From the NCBI RefSeq assembly GCF_006838285.1, contig NZ_CP038228.1:2480001-2544000 (forward strand): 64,000 bases of DNA. Reading direction: 5' to 3'. A program made the position numbers and the translations under genes. The notes below the pieces were generated by a model. That model was not told the DNA's origin. It did not search any database and saw nothing but the letters and a program-made list of their open reading frames with translations. This DNA comes from Xanthomonas translucens pv. cerealis. Its GTDB lineage: Bacteria; Pseudomonadota; Gammaproteobacteria; Xanthomonadales; Xanthomonadaceae. Positions 54,969-62,822 of the stretch are shown here, in pieces (the stretch's first letter is position 1; each line of letters starts with the position of its first letter).

Positions 54969-56044
54969 ATGTCAAGCGCCCTCGCCACTTCGCCCCCCCC
55001 GTGCTGCCGGCCGAACCGTTGGCCACCCGCGTGGCCGAATCCGGACTGCTGCCCGACGCGTTGCTGCGCGCGGCGATGCGCAAGCTGTGCACGCAGCGCC
55101 TGCGCGAGGAGCGCAGCGGCGGTGCCGACGCCGCCTGGGAACGCCAGCGCGTGTTCGTCGAGGCCTTGCGCGGCAGCGCCATCGCGATCGAGACCGAGGC
55201 CGCCAACCGCCAGCACTACGAACTGCCACCGCGCTTCTTCGAGCTGTGCCTGGGCAAGCGTCTGAAGTACAGCAGCTGCTACTGGGACGCCGGCACCGCC
55301 GACCTGGACGCGGCCGAGGAACGCATGCTGCACCTGTACGCCGAACGCGCGCAGCTGCGCGACCGCCAGCGCATCCTGGAACTGGGCTGCGGCTGGGGGT
55401 CGCTGACGCTGTGGATGGCCGAGCACTACCCCGGCGCGCGCATCACCGCGGTGTCCAACTCGCGGCCGCAGCGCGAGCACATCGAGGCACAGTGCCGCGC
55501 GCGCGGGCTGCGCAACGTGGAGGTCATCACCCACGACGCCAACACCCTGAGCCTGCCGCATGCGAGCTTCGACCGCGTGGTGTCGATCGAGATGTTCGAG
55601 CACATGCGCAACTACCGCGAACTGCTGGCGCGGATCGGCCAATGGCTGGTGCCGGGCGGGCGGATGTTCGTGCACATCTTCTGCCACCGCGACCTGGCCT
55701 ACCCGTTCGAGGTGCAGGGCGAAGACAACTGGATGGGCCGGCACTTCTTCACCGGCGGACTGATGCCGGCCGCCGACACCTTGCTGCAGTTCCAGGACGA
55801 CTTGGCGCTGGAACGGCGCTGGCTGCTGTCCGGCGAACACTACGAGAAAACCGCCAACGCCTGGCTACGCAACCAGGACCGGCATCGCACCGAACTGATG
55901 CAGGTGCTGCAGGGAACCTACGGCCGCGATGCGAAGATCTGGTGGCAGCGCTGGCGCATGTTCTGGATGGCCTGCGCCGAGCTGTTCGGCTACGAGCAGG
56001 GCCAGCAGTGGGGCGTGGCGCATTACCGGTTCGTCAGGCGCTGA
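54969..56044 (+). CDS. Second Cfa-like methyltransferase, start separated from body by a C8 frameshift
   Basis: The body (55001-56044, about 347 codons) is a CFAS-family methyltransferase. It reads NRQHYELPPRFFELCLGKRLKYSSCYW, then the SAM motif ILELGCGWGSLTLWMAEHYP, VSIEMFEHMRNYRELLARI, and a terminus of WGVAHYRFVRR. It lacks the N-terminal region of classic Cfa. The only start with a ribosome site (AGGAG at 54955-54959) is ATG 54969 (MSSALATSP). That frame is one base off the body because of the C8 run at 54993-55000; nine C would join them. The alternative GTG at 55001 has only poly-C upstream. See the findings for phase variation versus sequencing error. Confidence 0.85.
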
Positions 56045-56195
56045 GGACTCGGGACTCGGGACTCGGGACTCGGGACTCGGGACTCGGGACTCGGGACTCG
56101 GGACTCGGGACTCGGGACTCGGGACTCGGGACTCGGGACTCGGGACTCGGGACTCGGGACTCGGGACTCGGGACTCGGGACTCGGGACTCGGGAC
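56045..56195 (+). repeat. Heptamer array, about 21 copies of GGGACTC
   Basis: A near-perfect tandem array starts directly after the TGA of the second Cfa-like gene and ends in GGGACGCTGTCCC. It is the longest array of this unit in the window and the left arm of a composite element. There are no spacers between units, so it is not a CRISPR. Confidence 0.98.
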
Positions 56196-56425
56196 GCTGT
56201 CCCGGAATAAATCGATGTCAAGCGATTTGATGGAAAAAATGCGATTTTTTTAAAGAAAAAACGGCTTTTTTTGTGACTGCGGCGCAGCCGCTTTTCTGTG
56301 GGAGGGGCTTCAGCCCCGACGCCTTACCGGTAACGCGTCGGGGCTGAAGCCCCTCCCACAGAAAAGCGCAGAAGCTGCGAACTTGCGAAAATCCCGAGTC
56401 CCGAGTCCCGAGTCCCGGCCCCACC
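56196..56425. other. Core and right arm of the large composite element
   Basis: This contains an AT-rich piece (56207-56276) with T7/A6 runs, then the perfect inverted repeat at 56290-56367, then reversed heptamers GAGTCCC at 56392-56418, ending seven bases outside the ridA stop. No gene is present. Confidence 0.85.
56290..56367. repeat. Perfect 33-bp inverted repeat (REP-like palindrome)
   Basis: Arms 56290-56322 and 56335-56367 are exact reverse complements. The left arm reads GCTTTTCTGTGGGAGGGGCT, continuing TCAGCCCCGACGC. The 12-nt loop contains the palindrome TTACCGGTAA. The GTGGGAG..CTTCAGCC arm resembles the common intergenic palindromes of xanthomonads and stenotrophomonads. As RNA it would form a very stable hairpin between the two convergent genes. 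Confidence 0.96.
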
Positions 56426-56770
56426 TCACACCGCAGCCGTGATCACGATCTCGATCTTCCACTCCGGGTTGGCCAGCTTGGCCTGCACGGTGGCACGCGC
56501 CGGGGTGCTGCCCGGGCAGACCCAGGTTTCCCAGACCTTGTTCATTTCGGCGAATTCGGCCAGGTCGGTCATGTAGATCTCCGCGCGCAGCACCTTGCTC
56601 TTGTCGGTGGCGGCGCGCGCCAGCAGTTCGTCGATCGCCGCCAGCACCTGGCGGGTCTGGCCGGCGATGTCGGCGCTGGTGTCGTCGGCGATCTGCCCGG
56701 CCAGGTAGGCCACGCCGTTGTGCACGGTCATTTCCGACATGCGCGGGCCGGTATCGAATCGCTGAATCAT
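56426..56770 (-). CDS. ridA: RidA family protein
   Basis: The 114-residue protein of the RidA/YjgF superfamily has VAYLAGQIADDTSADIAGQTRQVL (about 24-47), and the C-terminal PARATVQAKLANPEWKIEIVI includes the Arg that binds the substrate carboxylate in active members (R93-like position). Canonical RidA hydrolyses reactive enamine/imine intermediates. This shorter form could be a Rid2-7-type relative with unclear substrate. Its ATG overlaps the stop of the DUF998 gene upstream (ATGA). Confidence 0.92.
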   Translation of the reverse strand: MIQRFDTGPRMSEMTVHNGVAYLAGQIADDTSADIAGQTRQVLAAIDELLARAATDKSKVLRAEIYMTDLAEFAEMNKVWETWVCPGSTPARATVQAKLANPEWKIEIVITAAV

Positions 56771-57453
56771 GAGGCGTTGTCCTGAAGAGGGGAAACCTGG
56801 GCATTGTCGCGCGATTGCGTCAAGCCTGCAGGCCGCCACAGCCGATAGGCGACCGGCAGCAGCCAGGCCAGGATCAGCACGATCGCCAGCTTCTGGGTCA
56901 GCCCGCGCGGCGGCGCGCGCCACAGCACGTGCACCCACAGCGCCACGAACGCCGCCACCGCCAGGGCCGACACCGTGCCGGCATGGCCCTGCCACGGCGC
57001 TTGCCGGCGCAGCCAGGCACTCTGCAGCAGCATCGCGCTGGTCGCGCACAGGAACGCGGTCTGCGCGAACAGCCCGTGCAACAGAGGCGCCAGCAAAGGT
57101 GCGCGCTGCGGCAGGTAGCTGTCGCCGATCGCCACCCCGCACAGGCCCAGCGCGGCGACCGCAAACAGCAGCAGCGGCGCGGCGCTGCGTGCAGGCGGCG
57201 GCGCCTGCGCATACAGGCCGGCGGCCAGCGCGACGATGGCGACCGCCAGCAGCATGTAGACAATCCGCAGCAGCAGCCCGCCGCGGCCGTGCAGGTACAG
57301 GCTCAGCGTCGCCTGCTGCCAGTGCAGGTCGGCGCGCAGCAGGTGCAGCGCCAGCGCCACGCCGAGGAACAGCAGGCACAGGGCCGTGGCAAGGGCGCCG
57401 GCGGCGCGCGGCCAACGCGGCGCTGCGCAGGCGGGGGCCAGGGGCGACGGCAT
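56767..57453 (-). CDS. DUF998-family membrane protein
   Basis: The 228-residue integral membrane protein has about six hydrophobic segments (for example ALATALCLLFLGVALALHLL near residue 19, and LLRIVYMLLAVAIVALAAGL near 52) and a GVAIGDSYLPQRAPLLAPLLHGLF motif, consistent with DUF998. It is translationally coupled to ridA. Function is unknown. It is divergent from mprF across 280 bp that hold both promoters. Confidence 0.82.
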   Translation of the reverse strand: MPSPLAPACAAPRWPRAAGALATALCLLFLGVALALHLLRADLHWQQATLSLYLHGRGGLLLRIVYMLLAVAIVALAAGLYAQAPPPARSAAPLLLFAVAALGLCGVAIGDSYLPQRAPLLAPLLHGLFAQTAFLCATSAMLLQSAWLRRQAPWQGHAGTVSALAVAAFVALWVHVLWRAPPRGLTQKLAIVLILAWLLPVAYRLWRPAGLTQSRDNAQVSPLQDNAS

Positions 57454-57733
57454 GGATCGGCTCCGGGTCGTAGCGGGGAACACGATGCGCAGCGCGTATC
57501 GACGCCGGCACCCTCGGCGCACGCCGACACGGTACAGACGTGCGATTCCACTATGATGCGCGTCGCCGGTACCGCCGGTACAGCCCCAGGCCAGCCGATA
57601 TCGCGATGCACCAGCCCCTTTGCGCCTGCCGGCGCGCCAACGCGATGACCCGCGCCGCCAACGCCGCATGCCTGCGCGATGCCGCCGGCGTCTGCGCACA
57701 GTTCCCTCTCTTCTTCGCTTACGCTGCCTTGCA

Positions 57734-60298
57734 ATGACCGACACCGCATCTCCCGCTTCCCCCTCCCCTGCCGGCTGGCGCCGCGCGCTGCCGGTGCTGT
57801 TCAGCCTGGTGATCCTGGCGCTGGCGCTGCACGCGCTAGCCACCGAGTTCAGTACCCACGGCTATGCCGCGATCCGCCATGCCTTCAACCAGCTCGGTGT
57901 CGGCCAGATCGCGCTGACCCTGGTGCTGGGGCTGAGCAGCTATGCCTGCCTGATCGGCTTCGATGCGGTCGGCCTGCACCGCAGCGGGCGCAAGCTGCAT
58001 CCGATGCGGATCGGCGTCACCGCGTTCCTGGCGCATGCGGTCGGGCAGACCCTGGGCTTCGCCGCGCTCACCGGCGGCGCGGTGCGCCTGCGCGGCTATG
58101 GCCGGGCAGGGCTGAGCCTGGCCGAGATCGGCCAGGTGGTGCTGATGAGCACGCTCGGCTTCGTGTTCGGCGCCTGGCTGCTGCTGGCATTGGCGCTGAT
58201 CCTGGAACCGACGTCGGCGGCGCTGGCGCTGCCGCTCGGCGGGCAGGCGGTGCGCGCGTTCGGCATCGCGCTGCTGGCCGGCTTCGGCCTGATGCTGCTG
58301 CTGGCCGGGCGCGAAGGCCGCACGTTGCGCTGGCGCAGCCACGAACTGTGGCTGCCGGACCGGCGCACCGCGCTCGGCGTGACCGCGCTGAGCGTGGTCG
58401 AACTGGGCCTGGCCAGCGCCGCGTTCTACGTGCTGCTGCCGGACGAATCGGGGATCGAGTTCGTCGGCTTCGTCGGCCTGTACCTGGTCGCGGTGGTGGC
58501 CGGGTTGATGTCCACCGTGCCGGCCGGACTGGGCGTGTTCGAGTGGAGCCTGCTCAAGCTGCTGCCCGGCGTGGCCCCGGCCGCGGTGCTGGCAGCGGCG
58601 CTGATCTACCGCATCACCTACTACGTGGTGCCGCTGCTGCTGTCGGTGCTGATGGCCGCGGCCTCGGGCCTGCGCCGGCCGCTGGCGGCCAGCGCCGGCG
58701 GCGTGCGCGTGGCGTGGGGCACGCTGCGCCCGTGGCTGCCGCAGATCATCGCCATGGCGGTGTTCGCGGTCGGCGCGGCGCTGGTCATCGACGGCACCCT
58801 GCCAACGCCGAAACGGCGCCTGGGCATGGCGCCGCTGTCGATCGTGGAGACCTCGCACCTGCTGTCCAGCCTCGGCGGCGTGGTGCTGCTGCTGATCGGC
58901 CAGGGCCTGCAGCGGCGCAGCCATGCGGCGTGGGTGCTGGCGATCGGCATCTGCGTGCTGCTGCCGCTGCCGGCCTGGCTGCGCGGCGGCCATGCCTCGG
59001 TGGCGCTGTCCTCGCTGGTGGTGGCGGCCGGGCTGTGGGGCGCGCGCCGCGAGTTCTACCGGCAGGGCTCGCTGCTCGACGAGGCCTGGTCGTGGCCATG
59101 GATCCGCAACCTGGGCCTGGTGCTGATCGCGACCATATGGCTGCTGTTCTTCGTCTACAGCCACGTCGAATACCAGAACGAGCTGTGGTGGCAGTTCGCC
59201 ACCTCGGCCAATGCTCCGCGCGCGCTGCGCGCGGTGCTGCTGGTCAGCGTGGCGGTGGTGGTGTTCGGGCTGGCGCGCTTGCTGCACAGCACGCGCTCGC
59301 CGCTGCCGGCGGCCGATACGGCGCAGCTGGACGCGCTGGCGCCGGTGCTGGCCGTGGCCACCGACACCCAGGCCTGCCTGGTGCTGACCGGCGACAAGGC
59401 GCTGCTGACAGACGAGGGCGGCCAGGGCTTCGTGATGATGCAGCGCTATGGCGGCTCGCTGGTGGCGATGGGCGATCCGGTGGGGCCGCCGGAGGTCGCG
59501 CGGGCGCTGATCTGGCGTTTCCGCGAGGAAGCCGACCGCCTGGGCCTGCGCCCGGTGTTCTATCAGGTCGGCGAGCAGCACTGGCAGACCTACCTCGACC
59601 TGGGCCTGACCCTGGTCAAGCTGGGCGAGGAAGCGATGGTGTCGCTGCAAGACTTCCACCTGGAAGGCCGCGAGCGCGCCGACCTGCGCCAGGCCTGGAA
59701 CCGCGGCAAGCGCAGCGGGCTGAGCTTCCGCATCTTGCCGCTGGAGGAGATCGACACGCTGATGCCGGTGCTGGCCGACGTCTCGCAGCAATGGCTGGAG
59801 GAAAAGGCCGGCGAAGAGAAAGGCTTCTCGCTGGGCAGCTTCAACCCGGCCTATCTGCGCCGCTTCCCGATCGCGGTGGTCGAGGCCGAGGGCAAGGTCG
59901 TGGCCTTCGCCAACCTGTGGCAGGCGCCGGCCGGACACGAGCTGTCGGTGGACCTGATGCGGTATATCGCCGACGCGCCGAAGGGCACCATGGATTTCCT
60001 GTTCATCGAGCTGTTCCTGTGGAGCCGCGAACAGGGCTACAAGCGCTTCTCGCTGGGCATGGCGCCGCTATCGGGCCTGGCCCAGCATCGTCTGGCCGGG
60101 CGCTGGAACCGTTTCGGCAACCTGATCGTGCGCCACGGCGAGCGTTTCTACGGCTTCACCGGCCTGCGCCGCTTCAAGTCCAAGTTCGCCCCGGCCTGGC
60201 GCACCCGCTACCTGGCCGCCCCCGGCGGCATGCACCTGCCGGCGGCGCTACTGGACGTGACGCGGCTGATTTCGCTGGATCCGAGGAAGCCTGAGTAG
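57734..60298 (+). CDS. mprF: Bifunctional lysyl-phosphatidylglycerol synthetase/flippase MprF
   Basis: The product is 854 residues. The N-terminal part (about 1-530) has some 14 membrane segments including the flippase domain (LYLVAVVAGLMSTVPAGLGVFEW). The C-terminal DUF2156 aminoacyl-transfer domain starts near residue 550 (ACLVLTGDKALLTDEGGQGF, GSLVAMGDPVGPP, and TMDFLFIELFLWSREQGYKRFSLGMAPLSG). MprF attaches Lys or Ala from aminoacyl-tRNA to phosphatidylglycerol and flips it outward, giving resistance to cationic peptides. It converges on the AcvB/VirJ-type gene, whose relatives degrade aminoacylated PG. Confidence 0.95.
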   Translation: MTDTASPASPSPAGWRRALPVLFSLVILALALHALATEFSTHGYAAIRHAFNQLGVGQIALTLVLGLSSYACLIGFDAVGLHRSGRKLHPMRIGVTAFLAHAVGQTLGFAALTGGAVRLRGYGRAGLSLAEIGQVVLMSTLGFVFGAWLLLALALILEPTSAALALPLGGQAVRAFGIALLAGFGLMLLLAGREGRTLRWRSHELWLPDRRTALGVTALSVVELGLASAAFYVLLPDESGIEFVGFVGLYLVAVVAGLMSTVPAGLGVFEWSLLKLLPGVAPAAVLAAALIYRITYYVVPLLLSVLMAAASGLRRPLAASAGGVRVAWGTLRPWLPQIIAMAVFAVGAALVIDGTLPTPKRRLGMAPLSIVETSHLLSSLGGVVLLLIGQGLQRRSHAAWVLAIGICVLLPLPAWLRGGHASVALSSLVVAAGLWGARREFYRQGSLLDEAWSWPWIRNLGLVLIATIWLLFFVYSHVEYQNELWWQFATSANAPRALRAVLLVSVAVVVFGLARLLHSTRSPLPAADTAQLDALAPVLAVATDTQACLVLTGDKALLTDEGGQGFVMMQRYGGSLVAMGDPVGPPEVARALIWRFREEADRLGLRPVFYQVGEQHWQTYLDLGLTLVKLGEEAMVSLQDFHLEGRERADLRQAWNRGKRSGLSFRILPLEEIDTLMPVLADVSQQWLEEKAGEEKGFSLGSFNPAYLRRFPIAVVEAEGKVVAFANLWQAPAGHELSVDLMRYIADAPKGTMDFLFIELFLWSREQGYKRFSLGMAPLSGLAQHRLAGRWNRFGNLIVRHGERFYGFTGLRRFKSKFAPAWRTRYLAAPGGMHLPAALLDVTRLISLDPRKPE

Positions 60299-60299
60299 C

Positions 60300-60391
60300 C
60301 GGGACTCGGGACTCGGGACCGGGGACCCGAAGAACGTTTCTCGGTAAGGCCCCACAGCTTTTGCTGTTGCTTTTCCGGGTCCCCGGTCCCG
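60300..60391. repeat. Composite heptamer element between mprF and virJ stops
   Basis: The left arm (60300-60329) has GGGACTC twice, then GGGACCG and GGGACCC. The core (60330-60374) includes CAGCTTTTGCTG. The right arm (60375-60391) has CGGGTCC/CCGGTCC. It fills the whole convergent gap: one base from the mprF stop and one base from the virJ stop. Confidence 0.9.
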
Positions 60392-60392
60392 A

Positions 60393-61790
60393 CTATTTCG
60401 CCCCGATCCGCTGCAATATCTGCCTGGCCAGTTCCGCGTAGTCGCCCTTGAAGTGGTGGTCGCCGGGCAGCTTCACCAGCTGCGCGCCGCCGTGCGGCAG
60501 ATCCGGGCAGACGCTGTCGTCGTCGTCCTCGCCGTAGATGCACAGGGTCCGCGCGGCCGGCATCTTCGCCACGTCCGGGGCGATCGGCAGGCCGTCGTCG
60601 ACGGAACTGATCCAGTTGGAGACATGGAATTCGTAGTCGGCGGTCTTGCCCAGCGACAGCAGCGCGGTGGTCTGCACTTGCGCGCGCATCGTCGGCGGCA
60701 ACTGGTTGTAGGCGGCCGGCAAGACGTCGGCGCCCTGCGAGAAACCGACCAGCACCACCCGCCCGCGTTGCCACAGGTGGCTGTAGTGGCGGTAGATGCG
60801 GTCCAGGTCGGTGGCGAAGCCCTGCGGGGTGCGCTCGCTCCAGAAGTAACGCAGCGAATCCACACCGACCACCGGGATGCCGGCCTGGGCCAGCGCGCCG
60901 GCGACCTGCTGGTCGAGTCCGGCCCAGCCGCCGTCGCCGGAGACGAAGATCGCGAACACCTGGTCGTGGTCGTGGTCGTGGTCGGCGGCCGCGGCGGCAG
61001 GCACTTCGACCACCGGCAGCCCGGCCAGGTCGACCGGCGTCGGCGGCAGGCTGACCCCGCGCTGCGCGCCGAGCGAGCGCACGGCCGCACGCAGCCCTGG
61101 CAAGGCATCGCCGCTGGCGCTGCGGCGGAACTGCTGCGCCTGCGGCACCTGCTGCACGAACGCATCGCTCTGCTTGGTGCAGCGGCCCTTGCCCGGCACA
61201 TCGATCGCGCTCAGCCACGGCAGCGGCAGCGCCGCCGGCTGCAGCGCACGCGCCGGCGCGGTGATGCCGGCGCCGCAGATCTGGTCGTCGAGCACCTGCA
61301 CCGGACAGAAATCCTCAGTGACCAGGCCGGCCAGCAGGTGCTTGGGCGCCTGCGCCGCGACCGCATAGGCCAGCGCGGCGCCGTCGCCATCGCCGACCAA
61401 CAGCGGCAGGCGGTAGGTCGGCACGTGGTAATAGGCCTGCACGTAGCGCGAGAAGTTCTCGACGTCGCCAGCGGAAAAACCGCAGGTGCCGGGGATCTTG
61501 GCCAGCACCGCCTGCAGGTGCGCGCCGTCGATCACCACCACCATCGCACCGTCGTCGCGCAACGCCTCGATCTGGCGCATGCGCGCGGCCGCGCCGTGTT
61601 TGCCGCCGGCGAACCACAGCACCACGCGCTGCGCTTCGCCCTGCGGCAGCAGCACCGGGACCTGTTCGAAGCGACCGTGGCTGAGTTTTTCCGGGACCGC
61701 GGCCGGTGTCGCCGTCGTCGCGGCAGCCGCCGTGGCGGTCAGCCCGACCAGCGCACATCCCCACATCCATCCGCCACGCATTCGCATCAT
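60393..61790 (-). CDS. AcvB/VirJ family periplasmic hydrolase (putative aminoacyl-PG hydrolase)
   Basis: The 465-residue secreted protein has a signal peptide (residues 1-25) and two alpha/beta-hydrolase-like halves. The first ends near PGKGRCTKQSD. The second (about 230-465) begins VFAIFVSGDGGWAGLDQQVAGAL and carries the nucleophile motif GFSQGADVLPAAYNQLP and a terminal LPGDHHFKGDY His. A DHDHDHD stretch joins the halves. Related AcvB/AtvA proteins, encoded with mprF/lpiA, hydrolyse lysyl-phosphatidylglycerol. The start at 61790 has an AGGATT ribosome site; an in-frame ATG seven codons upstream is less likely. Confidence 0.9.
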   Translation of the reverse strand: MMRMRGGWMWGCALVGLTATAAAATTATPAAVPEKLSHGRFEQVPVLLPQGEAQRVVLWFAGGKHGAAARMRQIEALRDDGAMVVVIDGAHLQAVLAKIPGTCGFSAGDVENFSRYVQAYYHVPTYRLPLLVGDGDGAALAYAVAAQAPKHLLAGLVTEDFCPVQVLDDQICGAGITAPARALQPAALPLPWLSAIDVPGKGRCTKQSDAFVQQVPQAQQFRRSASGDALPGLRAAVRSLGAQRGVSLPPTPVDLAGLPVVEVPAAAAADHDHDHDQVFAIFVSGDGGWAGLDQQVAGALAQAGIPVVGVDSLRYFWSERTPQGFATDLDRIYRHYSHLWQRGRVVLVGFSQGADVLPAAYNQLPPTMRAQVQTTALLSLGKTADYEFHVSNWISSVDDGLPIAPDVAKMPAARTLCIYGEDDDDSVCPDLPHGGAQLVKLPGDHHFKGDYAELARQILQRIGAK

Positions 61791-61969
61791 CTGGCAATCC
61801 TGAAAAGGCATGCCAAAGATAATCCCGAACGGCCGCGGCGCGAAGCACGGCGCGGACGCCGGTTCATGCGGGGTACGCCGGAAGCTTGCCTGCAGGCCGC
61901 CGCGGCAGCGAGCAGGCGGCCGCGCCGGCGCGGGCTGCGGCGACGCGCGGCGAGCGCTCACGCGCCCGG

Positions 61970-62146
61970 CTAAGGCGCGGGATGGCGCAGTCGCCATGCC
62001 GCCAGCGCCTGCCGATAGCGCGCCACTTCTTCGTTGTACAGGTCGTGGACGCACAGCGGACAACCGCTGTTGCAGCAATCGCTGGGCAGCGGCGGCTGCG
62101 GCGGTTGCGGGCACGGATCGGTAGTGGCGAAATCGGAATCGGACAT
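61970..62146 (-). CDS. Small Cys-rich oxidoreductase-like protein
   Basis: The 58-residue protein has a Pro/Cys-rich N-terminus (TDPCPQPPQPPLP) and the motif CCNSGCPLCVHDLYNEEVARYR (residues 24-45), which matches the short oxidoreductase-like domain (PF09791-type, CCxxGCxxCVxDxY). It may bind metal or an Fe-S cluster; function is unknown. It lies between the AcvB/VirJ-type gene (180 bp away) and the HD-domain gene, on the same strand, after 70 bp. Confidence 0.85.
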   Translation of the reverse strand: MSDSDFATTDPCPQPPQPPLPSDCCNSGCPLCVHDLYNEEVARYRQALAAWRLRHPAP

Positions 62147-62216
62147 CACGGTGCGCGGCGGATGGCACGCCAGCGGCGTGAACAAGCGCGCATTGTAGAA
62201 CGCCGGCGCGGCCAGC

Positions 62217-62822
62217 TCAGCCGATCGCCTGGCGCAGGTTGGCGCGCGCCGCCGCGTCGTAGCGCGCATGGAACCAGCCGCTGAGGAAGATGCGCGGCTG
62301 CGCCAGCACTGTCTGCAGGAACGCACGGCGCTTGCGCCGGTATAGCCAGGCCGGCACCACGCCGCGGTACTCCTCGGCGATGGCGCGATCGTAGGCGGCA
62401 AAGACGGTCGGATCGGCGCCGAGGATGGCCATGTCGCAGTCCAGGAACAGCGCCGCTTCGGCATCCACCGCCGCGGCGGACAGTCGCCCGTGACGCGCGG
62501 TCAGTTCAATCAGCGCGGCAACGCGTGCCGCATCCAGTCCCGCCTCGGGCAGCCACTGCGCGATCGCCGCCTGCGCCAGGCGCGCCGACTGCGCCTCGTT
62601 GTCGCTGCGGCCGGCGTGGTACACCGCGTCGTGGTACAGCACCGCCAGATACACCTCGCGCGGCTGCCGCCAGCCGACCGCCGCGGCGACCTCGGCGTCG
62701 TGGCCGAGCACCGCCTGCACGTGGCCGAAATGGTGATAGGCGCGCGGCGGCGCGGCATAGACCGCCTGCAACTGCGCCCATTGCGCGTCGGGCAGGGTCA
62801 GCGGCGGCGCCGGTTCGCTCAT
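62217..62822 (-). CDS. HD-domain protein (predicted metal-dependent phosphohydrolase)
   Basis: The 201-residue HD-superfamily protein has the metal ligands in YHHFGHVQAVL (about residues 29-39) and LAVLYHDAVYHAG (about 60-72). RSDNEAQSARLAQAA and a distal DCDMAILGADP Asp follow. This matches the family of predicted HD phosphohydrolases with the N-terminal YHxxxH and HDxVY pattern. The substrate is unknown. The ATG overlaps the thpR stop (ATGA), so the two are coupled. Confidence 0.9.
   Translation of the reverse strand: MSEPAPPLTLPDAQWAQLQAVYAAPPRAYHHFGHVQAVLGHDAEVAAAVGWRQPREVYLAVLYHDAVYHAGRSDNEAQSARLAQAAIAQWLPEAGLDAARVAALIELTARHGRLSAAAVDAEAALFLDCDMAILGADPTVFAAYDRAIAEEYRGVVPAWLYRRKRRAFLQTVLAQPRIFLSGWFHARYDAAARANLRQAIG

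Noticed and set aside
56045..56195. CRISPR array
   Set aside because: The units are 7 bp with no spacers between them, and no cas genes are nearby.
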